Source of the DNA: Candidatus Polarisedimenticolia bacterium
Lineage (GTDB): Bacteria > Acidobacteriota > Polarisedimenticolia > Gp22-AA2 > AA152
Direction of reading: 5' to 3'
Assembly (NCBI GenBank): GCA_035764505.1
Contig: DASTZC010000118.1
Coordinates: forward strand, 1-42,527
Length of the DNA stretch: 42,527 bases
The notes under the pieces were generated by a model. It was not told where the DNA came from. It ran no database searches and saw only the letters and a program-made list of their open reading frames with translations. Below, one piece after another: positions 15,134 to 23,208 of the stretch (position 1 is the first letter of the stretch; every line of letters starts with the position of its first letter). The translations under genes were made by a program, and so were the position numbers.

Positions 15134-17350
15134 TCATGGAAGGTTTGGGGAAGGGGACGTTCGAGGGATCTGGGCGAGCGGCGCGAGGCGGCGGGCGAGG
15201 CGTGTGTAGCGCCGGTCGATGTGGCTGTTCTCGACGGCGAGCGCCAGTGCTTCCTTGCTTCCCACGATCACCACGAGCTTGCGGCCGCGCGTGACGGCGG
15301 TGTAGAGCAGGTTGCGCTGCAGCATCACGTAGTGCTGCGTATGCAGCGGGATCACCACGCAGGGATACTCGCTCCCCTGCGCCTTGTGGATCGAGCAAGC
15401 GTAGGCCAGGACCAGCTCGTCGAGATCGGCGCTGTCGTAGGCGATGACGCGATCGTCGAAGCGCACCTGGACCTGGCGGTTCTCCGGGTCCATCCTCTCG
15501 ATCCGGCCGATGTCGCCGTTGAAGACGTCGATCTGGTAGTTGTTCCGGATCTGCATCACCCGGTCGCCTGCCCGCAGCGTCCGATCGCCGCGCGACACCT
15601 GCTCCGTCCTGCGGTTCAGCAGCGCTCCCAGCTCCTGGTTCAGGTTCGTGGCCCCCACCTCGCCGCGATGCATCGGGGTGAGCACCTGGATCTCGTCGAT
15701 CGGATCGAGCTCGAAGCGCCTGGGAATCTCTTCCGAGACGAGGCGCTTCACCGCGTCGAGGACCTCGGTCGGGTCGTCGCGCTCGATGAAGACGAAATCG
15801 CCCTCTTCGGAGGGGGGCTTGAGGAGCGGCATGTCGCCGCGGTTGATGCGGTGGGCATTGAGGATGATGAGGCTCTCCCGCGCCTGCCGGAAGATCTGCG
15901 TCAGCCGGCAGACCTGCACCGCGCCCGATTCGATGAGATCCCGCAGGACGTTGCCGGGGCCGACGGAGGGGAGCTGATCGACGTCGCCCACCAGCAGCAG
16001 CTGGCAATGCGCGGGCAGCGCCTTGAGCAGGTTGAAGAACAGGGTGATGTCCACCATCGACACCTCGTCCACCACCAGGAGGTCGACCTCCAGCGGGCGC
16101 GCCGCGTTCCTCTCGAAGGTCGCGGTGCGCGGGCTGAACTCCAGCAGCCGGTGCAGCGTGCGCGAGTCGCGCCCGGTGAGATCAGTCAGCCGGCGTGCCG
16201 CGCGGCCCGTCGGGGCGGCGAGCTGGATGACACGGTCCTTCTTCTCCAGGATCGAGACGATGCCGTTGATCAGGGTGGTCTTTCCCGTCCCCGGGCCGCC
16301 GGTGATCACCAGCACCTTGCTGTGCATGGCGCGTCGGATCGCCTCGCGCTGCTCCTCCGCCAGGGTGATCCGCCGGCGCGCCTCGAACCATTCGAGCGCC
16401 TTGTCCACGTCGATCTCGATGGGGCGCACCGGCGTGGCGAGCAACGCCTGCATCCGGGCCGCGGCTCCGATTTCCGCCGTATGCAGCGGGGGGAGGAAGA
16501 TGGCATCCTGGCCCCCGCCCTCCCCCGGCTCGAGAACGATGCAGCGCGTCGGGACCAGCTCCGCGAGCGCCTGCTCCACGATCGCCGCCTCCACCTCGAG
16601 GAGCTTGGCGGCGGTCGAAACGAGCAATCCGCGGGGCAGGAAGGAATGGCCGTCCGAGGTGCTCTCTTCCAGGACATGCAGCAGGCCGGCCTGCGCCCGG
16701 CGCGTGGAGGTGCGCGGCATCCCCTGCCCCAGCGCGATCCGATCGGCCGTCTTGAAGCCGATACCGTAGATCTCCAGCGCCAGTCGGTAAGGGTCCTCCT
16801 TGATGACCGTGACCGCGTCGTCCTGGTAGGCATGGCTGATGCGGCCGGCGAAGACCGGCGACACACCGAGCGATTGCAGGAGGACCATCAACTCGCGCAC
16901 GTCGCGCTGCTCGACCCAGGCGCGGCGCAGCGCCTCGATGCGCACCGGGCCGAGCCCTTCGACTTCGGACAACCTCTCCGGATGGGTGTCGATGATTTCC
17001 AGCGTGTCGGCGCCGAAGGTCTCCACCAGGCGCCGGGCGATGACCGGTCCCAGCCCGCGGACCATCCCGGAGCCGAGGTACTTCTCGATGCCCGCCACGG
17101 TCGCGGGCCTTAGCGTCTCGAAGGCCTCGACCCGGAACTGCTCCCCGAAGCGCCGGTCCAGGACCCAGCGCCCCGACATCCGCAGACTCTCGCCCGGCTG
17201 CACTCCCAGAAGGTTGCCCACCGCGGTGACGGGATCGCGCTTCCCCGTCACCGTGAGGCGTACCACGCTCCAGGCGCTCTCCTCGTTGGCGTAGACGACC
17301 CGCTCGAGGATCCCCTCGAGCCGCGTCGATTCGGGAATTTCCCGGCTCAT
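15134..17350 (-). CDS. recD2: RecD2-type ATP-dependent 5'-3' DNA helicase
   Basis: This 738-residue superfamily 1B helicase unwinds DNA 5' to 3' in recombination and repair without RecBC partners. The N-terminal ~170 residues carry an OB-like part (LEGILERVVYANEESAWSVV). Helix-hairpin-helix repeats follow (GSGMVRGLGPVIARRLVETF and LSEVEGLGPVRIEALRRAW). The motor has Walker A GGPGTGKTT with Lys357, TGRAARRL, Walker B VVDEVSMVD, GDVDQLPSVGPG, RLTQIFRQARES, and the UvrD-C-like end with YACSIHKAQGSEYP and YTAVTRGRKLVVIVG. The length fits the RecD2 family. The reading frame stays open upstream to 18115, which could suggest a 993-residue fusion. That upstream part is only the shadow of the methyltransferase gene. 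The ATG at 17350 overlaps the methyltransferase stop by ATGA, giving the true start. Confidence 0.95.
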   Translation of the reverse strand: MSREIPESTRLEGILERVVYANEESAWSVVRLTVTGKRDPVTAVGNLLGVQPGESLRMSGRWVLDRRFGEQFRVEAFETLRPATVAGIEKYLGSGMVRGLGPVIARRLVETFGADTLEIIDTHPERLSEVEGLGPVRIEALRRAWVEQRDVRELMVLLQSLGVSPVFAGRISHAYQDDAVTVIKEDPYRLALEIYGIGFKTADRIALGQGMPRTSTRRAQAGLLHVLEESTSDGHSFLPRGLLVSTAAKLLEVEAAIVEQALAELVPTRCIVLEPGEGGGQDAIFLPPLHTAEIGAAARMQALLATPVRPIEIDVDKALEWFEARRRITLAEEQREAIRRAMHSKVLVITGGPGTGKTTLINGIVSILEKKDRVIQLAAPTGRAARRLTDLTGRDSRTLHRLLEFSPRTATFERNAARPLEVDLLVVDEVSMVDITLFFNLLKALPAHCQLLLVGDVDQLPSVGPGNVLRDLIESGAVQVCRLTQIFRQARESLIILNAHRINRGDMPLLKPPSEEGDFVFIERDDPTEVLDAVKRLVSEEIPRRFELDPIDEIQVLTPMHRGEVGATNLNQELGALLNRRTEQVSRGDRTLRAGDRVMQIRNNYQIDVFNGDIGRIERMDPENRQVQVRFDDRVIAYDSADLDELVLAYACSIHKAQGSEYPCVVIPLHTQHYVMLQRNLLYTAVTRGRKLVVIVGSKEALALAVENSHIDRRYTRLARRLAPLAQIPRTSPSPNLP

Positions 17351-18075
17351 GAGATGTTCCGGCTCCTTTTCCGCAGGCGCCTCTTCAGATGCAGGGCGCG
17401 ATCCATGACCCCGGAGCCGAAGACCCGGGGGCGATAGTCTAAACCGCTTCCGGCCCTGCGTCCCCACGTGGTCAGTCCGAGCGTTCCGATTTGGTCGAAC
17501 CAGGGACCGGCACGAAAGGATTCCTCGGCCACTTTTCGGGGGCCGGGATGGGCCGCGAGATCGGTGGAGTCGTGCAGGAGCACGAAGCCTCCGGGCTCGA
17601 GATGCGGCAGCCAGGCCTCCAGGTCCCCGCGGGCCGCCTCCTCGGAATGGTCGCCGTCGATCAGCAGGATGCGGATCGGGCCGCACCAACCAGCCGCATA
17701 CTCCCTCGATGGGGCGACTTCGACGCTCACCCACTCCTCCGCGCCGAAGTGGGCCAGATTCTCCCGCAGCTCCGCCTCGGTGCGATAGACATGGGGATCC
17801 ACTGCGAACACACGGCCGGCGCCGCGCCGGCGCAGGCCGAGCGCGAAGCAGAGCGTCGAGCGGCCGCGAAACGAGCCGATCTCCACCACGGCCCCGCTTC
17901 CCGGGCTTTCCCGGGCGAGGCGGTAGAAGAAGGCCGCCTCGTGACCGTAGAGGTAGCCGTCCACCTGCGACAGAACCGGGGCAATCTCGCCGCTCCCCGC
18001 GAAGACGATGCTTTCCGCGGCCTCGAGACGACGGCGCAGGGCGTCCTTCCAGGTTCCTATCTTTCGGACGGTCAT
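17347..18075 (-). CDS. Class I SAM-dependent methyltransferase (Methyltransf_24 type)
   Basis: This 242-residue cytoplasmic enzyme starts at ATG 18075, preceded by GGGAG at a spacing of five. The glycine loop is VVEIGSFRGRSTLCFALGL (near 70), the acidic end of strand 2 is VFAVDPHVYRTEAEL, and the active-site strand reads RILLIDGDHSEEAARGDLE, followed by LEPGGFVLLHDS. The pairs IDGDH and LHDS are typical of the Methyltransf_24 group that includes cephalosporin-hydroxylase-like and glycan O-methyltransferases. The C-terminus is very basic (KRRLRKRSRN), possibly for binding nucleic acid or membrane. It overlaps recD2 by four bases, so the two are cotranscribed. The acceptor is unknown. Confidence 0.85.
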   Translation of the reverse strand: MTVRKIGTWKDALRRRLEAAESIVFAGSGEIAPVLSQVDGYLYGHEAAFFYRLARESPGSGAVVEIGSFRGRSTLCFALGLRRRGAGRVFAVDPHVYRTEAELRENLAHFGAEEWVSVEVAPSREYAAGWCGPIRILLIDGDHSEEAARGDLEAWLPHLEPGGFVLLHDSTDLAAHPGPRKVAEESFRAGPWFDQIGTLGLTTWGRRAGSGLDYRPRVFGSGVMDRALHLKRRLRKRSRNIS

Positions 18076-18230
18076 TGAAACTCCCGGGAGGGACCTCGCC
18101 GGTAAGGAAATACACGCCCAGGGCCTTGGCGCCGGCCCAGGCCCGACCCTGCTGGAGTAGAATACGTCACCCGCCGTCATCCCCAGCCAGCGGGGGGAAT
18201 CTTCGCATCTTTCATCCGGACGCCGGAGCC

Positions 18231-20909
18231 ATGATCGGCAAGACGATCAAGCATTACAAGATCCTCGAGAAGATCGGCGCCGGAGGCATGGGCGAGGTCT
18301 ATGCGGCGGAGGATCTCAAGCTGCACCGACGCGTGGCCCTGAAGATCCTCCCCTCCGGCGTGACCGGCGATCCGGCCCGCCGGGCCCGCTTCGCGCTGGA
18401 AGCCACGGCGGTCGCCGCCCTGAACCATCCCAACATCGTGACGGTCCATTCGGTCGAGGAAGCGGACGGCATCCACTTCATCACCATGGAGCTGGTGGAG
18501 GGGAAGACCCTCTCGGAGATTCTTCCGAAGAACGGCCTTCCCCTGCGACGCTTCTTCGACCTGGCGATCCCTCTCGCCGATGCGGTCGCGGCGGCGCACC
18601 GGACCGGCATCGTCCATCGCGACCTGAAGCCCGACAACATCCTGGTGGGCTCCGACGGCCGGCTCAAGGTCCTCGATTTCGGCCTGGCGAAGCTGGAGGA
18701 GGCGCCCCGGAAAGGCGCAGAAGCCAGCGCGCTGCCGACGCGGCACCTGACGGAGCAGGGGCAGATCCTGGGGACGGTGGCTTACATGTCGCCCGAGCAG
18801 GTCGAAGGAAAGCCGGTCGATTTCCGGACCGATCTCTTCTCGCTCGGCATCGTGCTGTACGAGATGGCCACGGGACGCCGGCCTTTCCAGGGGGACACGC
18901 AGGCTTCGATGATCTCGTCGATCCTGCGCGATTCTCCCTCCTCGGCGACCGACCTGAACCCTCAGCTGCCACGGCACTTGAGCCGGATCATTCGCCATTG
19001 TCTTGCGAAGGATCCCGAGGAACGCGCGCAGAGCGCGCAGGATGTTCGCAACCAGCTGGCGGATCTGCGCCGCGAGGTGGACTCAGGCGTCATCGAGGCG
19101 ACCTCCACACCGTCCGCGGCCGTACCTTCGCGGACCCTCTCCTGGATCGCGGGCGGCCTCGTCGTGGCCGTGGCCGCCGTGGCGGCCGCCGGTTTCTTCG
19201 TGCTCTCCCGCTCCCGCGGGTCCGGGCCGGCCGCCCGCTCCGCCGCCGGACTGCAGGGAACGCAGATGAAGGTCACCGATCAGGCGGGCGAAGAGGTGAC
19301 GCCCAGCCTGTCGCCCGACGGGAAAATGGTGGCCTACGCGGGGAGAGCCTCCGGGAACTGGGACATCTACGTGCAGAGGGTCGGCGGCAGCAACGCCTCG
19401 AACCTGACGGCGGACTCGCCCGACGACGACATCGAGCCGGCCTTCTCTCCGGATGGAGAGCGGATCGCGTTTCGCTCGAAGCGGGACGGCGGTGGGATTT
19501 TCGTCATGGGCGCGACGGGCGAGTCGGTCCTGCGACTCAGTGATTTCGGCTTTCGGCCCGCCTGGTCTCCCGATGGCGAGAGAATCGCCGTGCAGACGGC
19601 CGACTTCACGAATCCCACCGGCCGCCCGGCGCTCAGCGAGCTGTGGGTCATCGAGGTGAAGACGGGAAAGAAGCAGCGGATCTTCGAGGGGGATGCCGTG
19701 CAGCCGGCCTGGTCTCCGGACGGAAGCCGCATCGCTTACTGGGCGATTCCGCTCGGCGGCGGGCAGCGCGACCTGTGGACGATTGCCGCCGCGGGAGGAA
19801 CGCCCGTCCCCGTCCTGCAGGACCCGCCTCTGGACTGGGCGCCGGCCTGGTCGCCGGACGGGAAATTCCTCTTTTTCTCGAGTGAGCGCGGTGGGATTAT
19901 GAATCTATGGCGAATCTCGATCGACCAGGCCACCGGGAAGAGTCTCGGCCCGCCGGAAGAGGTGACACGAGGCGCCTCCACTTCGATTCATTCGCCGGCC
20001 GTTTCCCACGACGGGCGCCGCATCTCCTATGTCGCTTCGGTAGAATTCTCCGCCTTACGGCGCGTGTCGCTGGACCTGGCCAGGGGGAAGGCGACCCTGG
20101 ATCCCAAGCCGCTCCTCAGGGGATCGAGCGCCATGATCTGGCCTTCCGTCTCCCCCGACGGCAGGTCGCTGGTTTACACCACGCGATCGGCGGGAAGCCG
20201 GGTCGGCGTGGTACGCGAAGAGATCGTCGTCATGGACCTGGCCAGCGGCTCGCGGCGCAGCATCGCCGCTTCCGACTCGCGCAACCGGATCGCCCATTGG
20301 TCGTCCCAGGAGGATCGTATCGCTTTCGCCTCGGACCGGGGCGGCGATTACGAGATCTACACGGTCCGCTCCGACGGCAGCGATCTGCAGCCTCTGGACG
20401 ACGCGATCCGCAACACGATTTACCCACTCTGGTCACCCGGGGGAGACCGCCTGCTGATCACCCACATGACGCACGTTCTGACGCAATCCATGGTGCCCTG
20501 GCCAAGAGGCAACGCCCCGGTGGAGGAAATTCCGCCGCTCAGCTCCACCGCCGGCGTCGTTCCGCACGATTGGTCGCCTGACGGATCGACGATTGCGGGC
20601 ACCCTCAACCGCCAGGGAGCCGAGCAAGGCGGAATCGTCCTCTATCACGTCGCGTCGAAGACTTATGAGCAGCTCACACCGCGCGGTGAGAGTCCTTTCT
20701 GGCTTCCCGATGGACGGCTTCTCTACTCAGTCGATGGCGTCCGGTCCCTGTTCGTCTTCGACCCGAAGACACGCAAGGAGCGGGAGCTCCCTATCGACCT
20801 GCCGGGCGGGTTCGACTCCTTCAACGTAGCCATGTCGCGCGACGGCAAGAGCGTCTATCTGGTCGAGGTGGATTCCGAAGCGGACATCTGGCTCATGGAC
20901 GTCCAGTAA
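18231..20909 (+). CDS. Membrane Ser/Thr protein kinase with C-terminal TolB/WD40-like beta-propeller
   Basis: The 892-residue protein starts at ATG 18231 (MIGKTIKHYKILEKIGAGGMGEVY). Residues 1-270 are a complete Hanks-type kinase: glycine loop GAGGMG (16-21), the VALK lysine Lys38, catalytic loop HRDLKPDN (~127-134), DFGLAK, and activation segment GTVAYMSPEQ. A helix at ~304-325 (IAGGLVVAVAAVAAAGFFVL) crosses the membrane. From ~345 to the end are PD40-type repeats with the recurring SPDG motif (TPSLSPDGKMVAYAG, AFSPDGERIAF, AWSPDGSRIAYW, SVSPDGRSLVY), predicting a periplasmic propeller. This kinase-plus-propeller layout is common in Acidobacteriota. It is inferred to sense an external ligand or cell-wall state and phosphorylate cytoplasmic proteins. 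It is divergently oriented from the methyltransferase-recD2 operon. Confidence 0.93.
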   Translation: MIGKTIKHYKILEKIGAGGMGEVYAAEDLKLHRRVALKILPSGVTGDPARRARFALEATAVAALNHPNIVTVHSVEEADGIHFITMELVEGKTLSEILPKNGLPLRRFFDLAIPLADAVAAAHRTGIVHRDLKPDNILVGSDGRLKVLDFGLAKLEEAPRKGAEASALPTRHLTEQGQILGTVAYMSPEQVEGKPVDFRTDLFSLGIVLYEMATGRRPFQGDTQASMISSILRDSPSSATDLNPQLPRHLSRIIRHCLAKDPEERAQSAQDVRNQLADLRREVDSGVIEATSTPSAAVPSRTLSWIAGGLVVAVAAVAAAGFFVLSRSRGSGPAARSAAGLQGTQMKVTDQAGEEVTPSLSPDGKMVAYAGRASGNWDIYVQRVGGSNASNLTADSPDDDIEPAFSPDGERIAFRSKRDGGGIFVMGATGESVLRLSDFGFRPAWSPDGERIAVQTADFTNPTGRPALSELWVIEVKTGKKQRIFEGDAVQPAWSPDGSRIAYWAIPLGGGQRDLWTIAAAGGTPVPVLQDPPLDWAPAWSPDGKFLFFSSERGGIMNLWRISIDQATGKSLGPPEEVTRGASTSIHSPAVSHDGRRISYVASVEFSALRRVSLDLARGKATLDPKPLLRGSSAMIWPSVSPDGRSLVYTTRSAGSRVGVVREEIVVMDLASGSRRSIAASDSRNRIAHWSSQEDRIAFASDRGGDYEIYTVRSDGSDLQPLDDAIRNTIYPLWSPGGDRLLITHMTHVLTQSMVPWPRGNAPVEEIPPLSSTAGVVPHDWSPDGSTIAGTLNRQGAEQGGIVLYHVASKTYEQLTPRGESPFWLPDGRLLYSVDGVRSLFVFDPKTRKERELPIDLPGGFDSFNVAMSRDGKSVYLVEVDSEADIWLMDVQ

Positions 20910-20975
20910 GCGGCAAGTTTCCATCTGTCCCACTGGAGGCTACCGAGCCGCCCGGATCGCAAGGCGCGCCGCAGT

Positions 20976-21021
20976 GCCTCGTACCAAAGTGGTGCGTAGC
21001 GAGGCGCAACGCAGCGAGGCG
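20976..21021. repeat. GC-rich repeat with hairpin potential between convergent genes
   Basis: The octamer GCGAGGCG occurs at 20999-21006 and 21014-21021 within a 15-base tandem unit. GCCTCG at 20976-20981 can pair with CGAGGC at 21000-21005, framing a TACCA/TGGT arm. It sits in the 131-base gap between the kinase stop (20909) and the sufT stop (21041), so it may be a terminator-like structure or a dispersed intergenic repeat. No T-run is present. Confidence 0.3.
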
Positions 21022-21040
21022 GGATGGACGGTGGCCGAAC

Positions 21041-21469
21041 CTACATCATGTTCAGCTGGAGCTTGGCGGCCTCGGACATCATGGCGGGGGTCCAGGGAGG
21101 CTCCCAGACGACGTCGACCTTCGCGTCGGTGACGCCCGGGACGTTGCGGATCTTGGCTTCGACTTCGGGGGGCAGGGAACCCGCCACGGGGCACATCGGC
21201 GAGGTGAGGGTCATCGTGACGCGCACCGCGCCGGCCGGAGCGACATCTACCTTGTAGATCAATCCCAGCTCGTAGATGTTCACCGGAATCTCGGGGTCGT
21301 AGCAGGTCCGCAGCACGTCGACGACCTGCTTCTCGAGATCGTCGCCTCCGCCGGCGGCGGCGACCGGTGTTCCCGCACCGGCGGCGGTTTCGGGGACCGC
21401 TGACGGCTCTGGCTGCTCCGGAGACTTCGCCGGCCCCAGCGTCTCGTCCTTCAGATTCTCATCGCTCAT
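21041..21469 (-). CDS. sufT: SufT-like Fe-S maturation factor (MIP18/DUF59 domain)
   Basis: This 142-residue cytoplasmic protein aids maturation of Fe-S proteins. The first ~45 residues are an acidic, Pro/Ala/Gly-rich tail with low complexity. The MIP18/DUF59 domain follows, with VVDVLRTCYDPEIPVNIYEL, LGLIYKVDV, the conserved Cys in MTLTSPMCPVAG, and the end motif VVWEPPWTPAMMSE. All hallmark residues (DPEIPVNIYELGLIY, and Cys-Pro) are intact. It is the last gene of the SUF operon, 15 bases behind sufU, with GGAG before its ATG. Elsewhere the domain is often fused to the N-terminus of Mrp. Here the Mrp gene in the neighbouring transcript lacks it, so the two probably work as separate chains. 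Confidence 0.92.
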   Translation of the reverse strand: MSDENLKDETLGPAKSPEQPEPSAVPETAAGAGTPVAAAGGGDDLEKQVVDVLRTCYDPEIPVNIYELGLIYKVDVAPAGAVRVTMTLTSPMCPVAGSLPPEVEAKIRNVPGVTDAKVDVVWEPPWTPAMMSEAAKLQLNMM

Positions 21470-21484
21470 GACTGCGCTCCATTG

Positions 21485-21934
21485 CTATTCCGTCGAGACC
21501 CTGTCGCCTTCACCGGCGAGCGCGGCCTTCAGGGCGTGCCAGGCCAGCGTCGCGCACTTCACCCGGATCGGGAACTCGCGGACACCTGAGAAAACCTCCA
21601 GCTTCCCGAGGTCCGATCCGTTTGCCGATGCCTTCGGCGCTCCGGTGAGCAGCTCGTGGAACCGGTCGAACAGGGCGAGCGCCTCCCCGACCGTCTTTCC
21701 TTTTACTTTCTCGGTCATCATCGAGGCGGAAGCGGTGGCGATGGCGCAGCCCGAGCCTTCGAAAGCGGCATCTTTCACCATGTCGTTCTCGACGCTCAGA
21801 TAGAGCGTCACCCGGTCGCCGCACAGCGGGTTGAATCCCTCGACCCGGCGCGCCGCCGGCAGGGAATGGAAGTTCCTCGGGCTCTTGCTGTGATCCAGGA
21901 TCATTTCCTGGTACAGGTCCCGCAGGTCCCCCAT
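21485..21934 (-). CDS. sufU: SufU-type Fe-S scaffold / sulfur acceptor
   Basis: This 149-residue IscU-like protein of the SufU subclass accepts sulfur from SufS and passes it to SufBCD. The zinc/sulfur ligands are visible: Cys in FNPLCGDR with the following Asp, Cys in GSGCAIATAS, and Cys in RVKCATLAWH. The insertion between the second and third cysteines (VKGKTVGEALALFDRFHELLTG and beyond) marks SufU rather than IscU. The start ATG at 21934 overlaps the sufS stop by one base (TGATG), so it is coupled to sufS, its usual partner. The open frame runs far upstream through sufS, but that part is a shadow. Confidence 0.94.
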   Translation of the reverse strand: MGDLRDLYQEMILDHSKSPRNFHSLPAARRVEGFNPLCGDRVTLYLSVENDMVKDAAFEGSGCAIATASASMMTEKVKGKTVGEALALFDRFHELLTGAPKASANGSDLGKLEVFSGVREFPIRVKCATLAWHALKAALAGEGDRVSTE

Positions 21935-23208
21935 CAGGCGAAGACCTCGCGGACTCGCGAGAGACCCTCGACCAGAGTGTCGACCTCGCCCGCCGTGTTG
22001 TAGAGCGCGAACGAGGCGCGCGCCGTCGCGGGGATGCCGAAGCGCTCCATCAGCGGCTGGGTGCAATGGTGCCCCGCCCGGACGGCGATCCCCTGCTGGT
22101 CGAGCACCGTCCCCAGATCGTGGGGGTGGATTCCCTCCATCACGAAGCTCAGGATGCCGGCTTTGCACTGAGCGGTCCCCACGATGCGCAGGCCGGGAAT
22201 GCCGGCCACGGCGCGGGTGGCGCGGGCCAGCAGATCGTCCTCGTGCGCCGCCACCGCGGCGACGGAGAGCTCCTCGAGGTAGTCCACCGCCGCGGCCAGG
22301 CCGATGACGCCGGCGACATGCGGCGTGCCCGCCTCGAACTTGTTGGGGATCTTGTTGTACAGCGTCTTCTCGAAGGTCACGGAGCTGATCATGTCGCCGC
22401 CACCCATGTAGGGAGGCATCGCCTCGAGGTGCTCCGCCTTGCCGTAGAGCACGCCGATGCCCGTCGGCCCGTAGAGCTTGTGGCCGGAAAAGGCGTAGAA
22501 ATCGCAATCCAGGTCGCGCACGTCCAACGGAATCCGTGCGGCCGCCTGCGCGCCATCCAGCATCACCGGGACGCCGCGCCGGTGGGCCATGCCGATCATT
22601 TCCTTCACCGGGTTGATCGTTCCCAGCGCGTTGGACAGGTGCACCGCCGAGACGAGCCGGGTCTTCGGGCCCAGGAGCCGCTCGTATTCCTCCAGGATCA
22701 GCTCGCCGCGATCGTTCACCGGCACCACCCGCAGCTTTGCCTTCTTCGCCTCGCACACCATCTGCCAGGGAACGATGTTGGAGTGGTGCTCCATGCCGGT
22801 CAGGAGAATCTCGTCGCCTTCGTTGAGCCGCGGTCCGGCGAAAGAGTGCGCCACGAGATTGATCGCCTCGGTGGTCCCGCGCACGAACAGGACCTCGCGC
22901 GCCGCGCCGGCGTTGAGAAAGCCGCGGATCTTCTCGCGCGCCGCCTCATAGGAAGCAGTGGCGCGCTGGCTCAGCTCGTGCACGCCGCGATGGATGTTGG
23001 CGTTGTCGCCCGTGTAGAAATCGTCGAGGGCCTTCAGGACCTGTTCGGGCTTGTGCGTGGTCGCGGCGTTGTCGAGATAGACGAGCGGGTGGCCGTGGAC
23101 CGTCTGGTGCAGGATGGGAAAATCGCGTCGGACCGCCTCGACGTCATAAGGCCGGGCGACGGCGCCCGCTGCCGCGGACAGGGGATCGGCCCCGCGCGCC
23201 CCGCTCAC
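21934..23208 (-). CDS. sufS: SufS cysteine desulfurase
   Basis: This 424-residue PLP enzyme takes sulfur from L-cysteine for Fe-S assembly. The start is GTG at 23208 with AAGGAG five bases upstream, and it overlaps the sufD stop (GTGA). An open frame extends to 23421 but only as a shadow of sufD. Signatures are YLDNAATTHKPEQVLKAL near 40, the TGMEHHSNIVPWQ motif, the PLP lysine Lys244 in FSGHKLYGPTGIG, and the active-site Cys382 in RAGHHCTQPLM, which carries the persulfide. The short loop around Cys382 and the family-II motif RAGHHC place it in the SufS class. It works with SufU, encoded directly downstream. Confidence 0.96.
   Translation of the reverse strand: MSGARGADPLSAAAGAVARPYDVEAVRRDFPILHQTVHGHPLVYLDNAATTHKPEQVLKALDDFYTGDNANIHRGVHELSQRATASYEAAREKIRGFLNAGAAREVLFVRGTTEAINLVAHSFAGPRLNEGDEILLTGMEHHSNIVPWQMVCEAKKAKLRVVPVNDRGELILEEYERLLGPKTRLVSAVHLSNALGTINPVKEMIGMAHRRGVPVMLDGAQAAARIPLDVRDLDCDFYAFSGHKLYGPTGIGVLYGKAEHLEAMPPYMGGGDMISSVTFEKTLYNKIPNKFEAGTPHVAGVIGLAAAVDYLEELSVAAVAAHEDDLLARATRAVAGIPGLRIVGTAQCKAGILSFVMEGIHPHDLGTVLDQQGIAVRAGHHCTQPLMERFGIPATARASFALYNTAGEVDTLVEGLSRVREVFA

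Noticed and set aside
14277-15209. 310-residue plus-strand frame across the end of the methyltransferase and the Cys-rich gene.
   Set aside because: It covers two better-supported genes, lacks motifs, and the minus-strand frame has a signal peptide and an excellent ribosome site.
15221-17113. 630-residue plus-strand open frame opposite recD2.
   Set aside because: Complement of a clearly real helicase; its composition (Arg, His, Asp, Gln-rich) is typical of antisense shadows.
17351-18115. N-terminal 255-residue extension making recD2 a 993-residue fusion.
   Set aside because: The extension is the out-of-frame shadow of the methyltransferase gene; the ATG at 17350 overlaps that gene's stop and gives a normal RecD2 length.
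20910-21040. Possible tRNA or small RNA in the gap between the kinase and sufT.
   Set aside because: Only short GC-rich repeats are present; no cloverleaf or conserved tRNA arms could be drawn.
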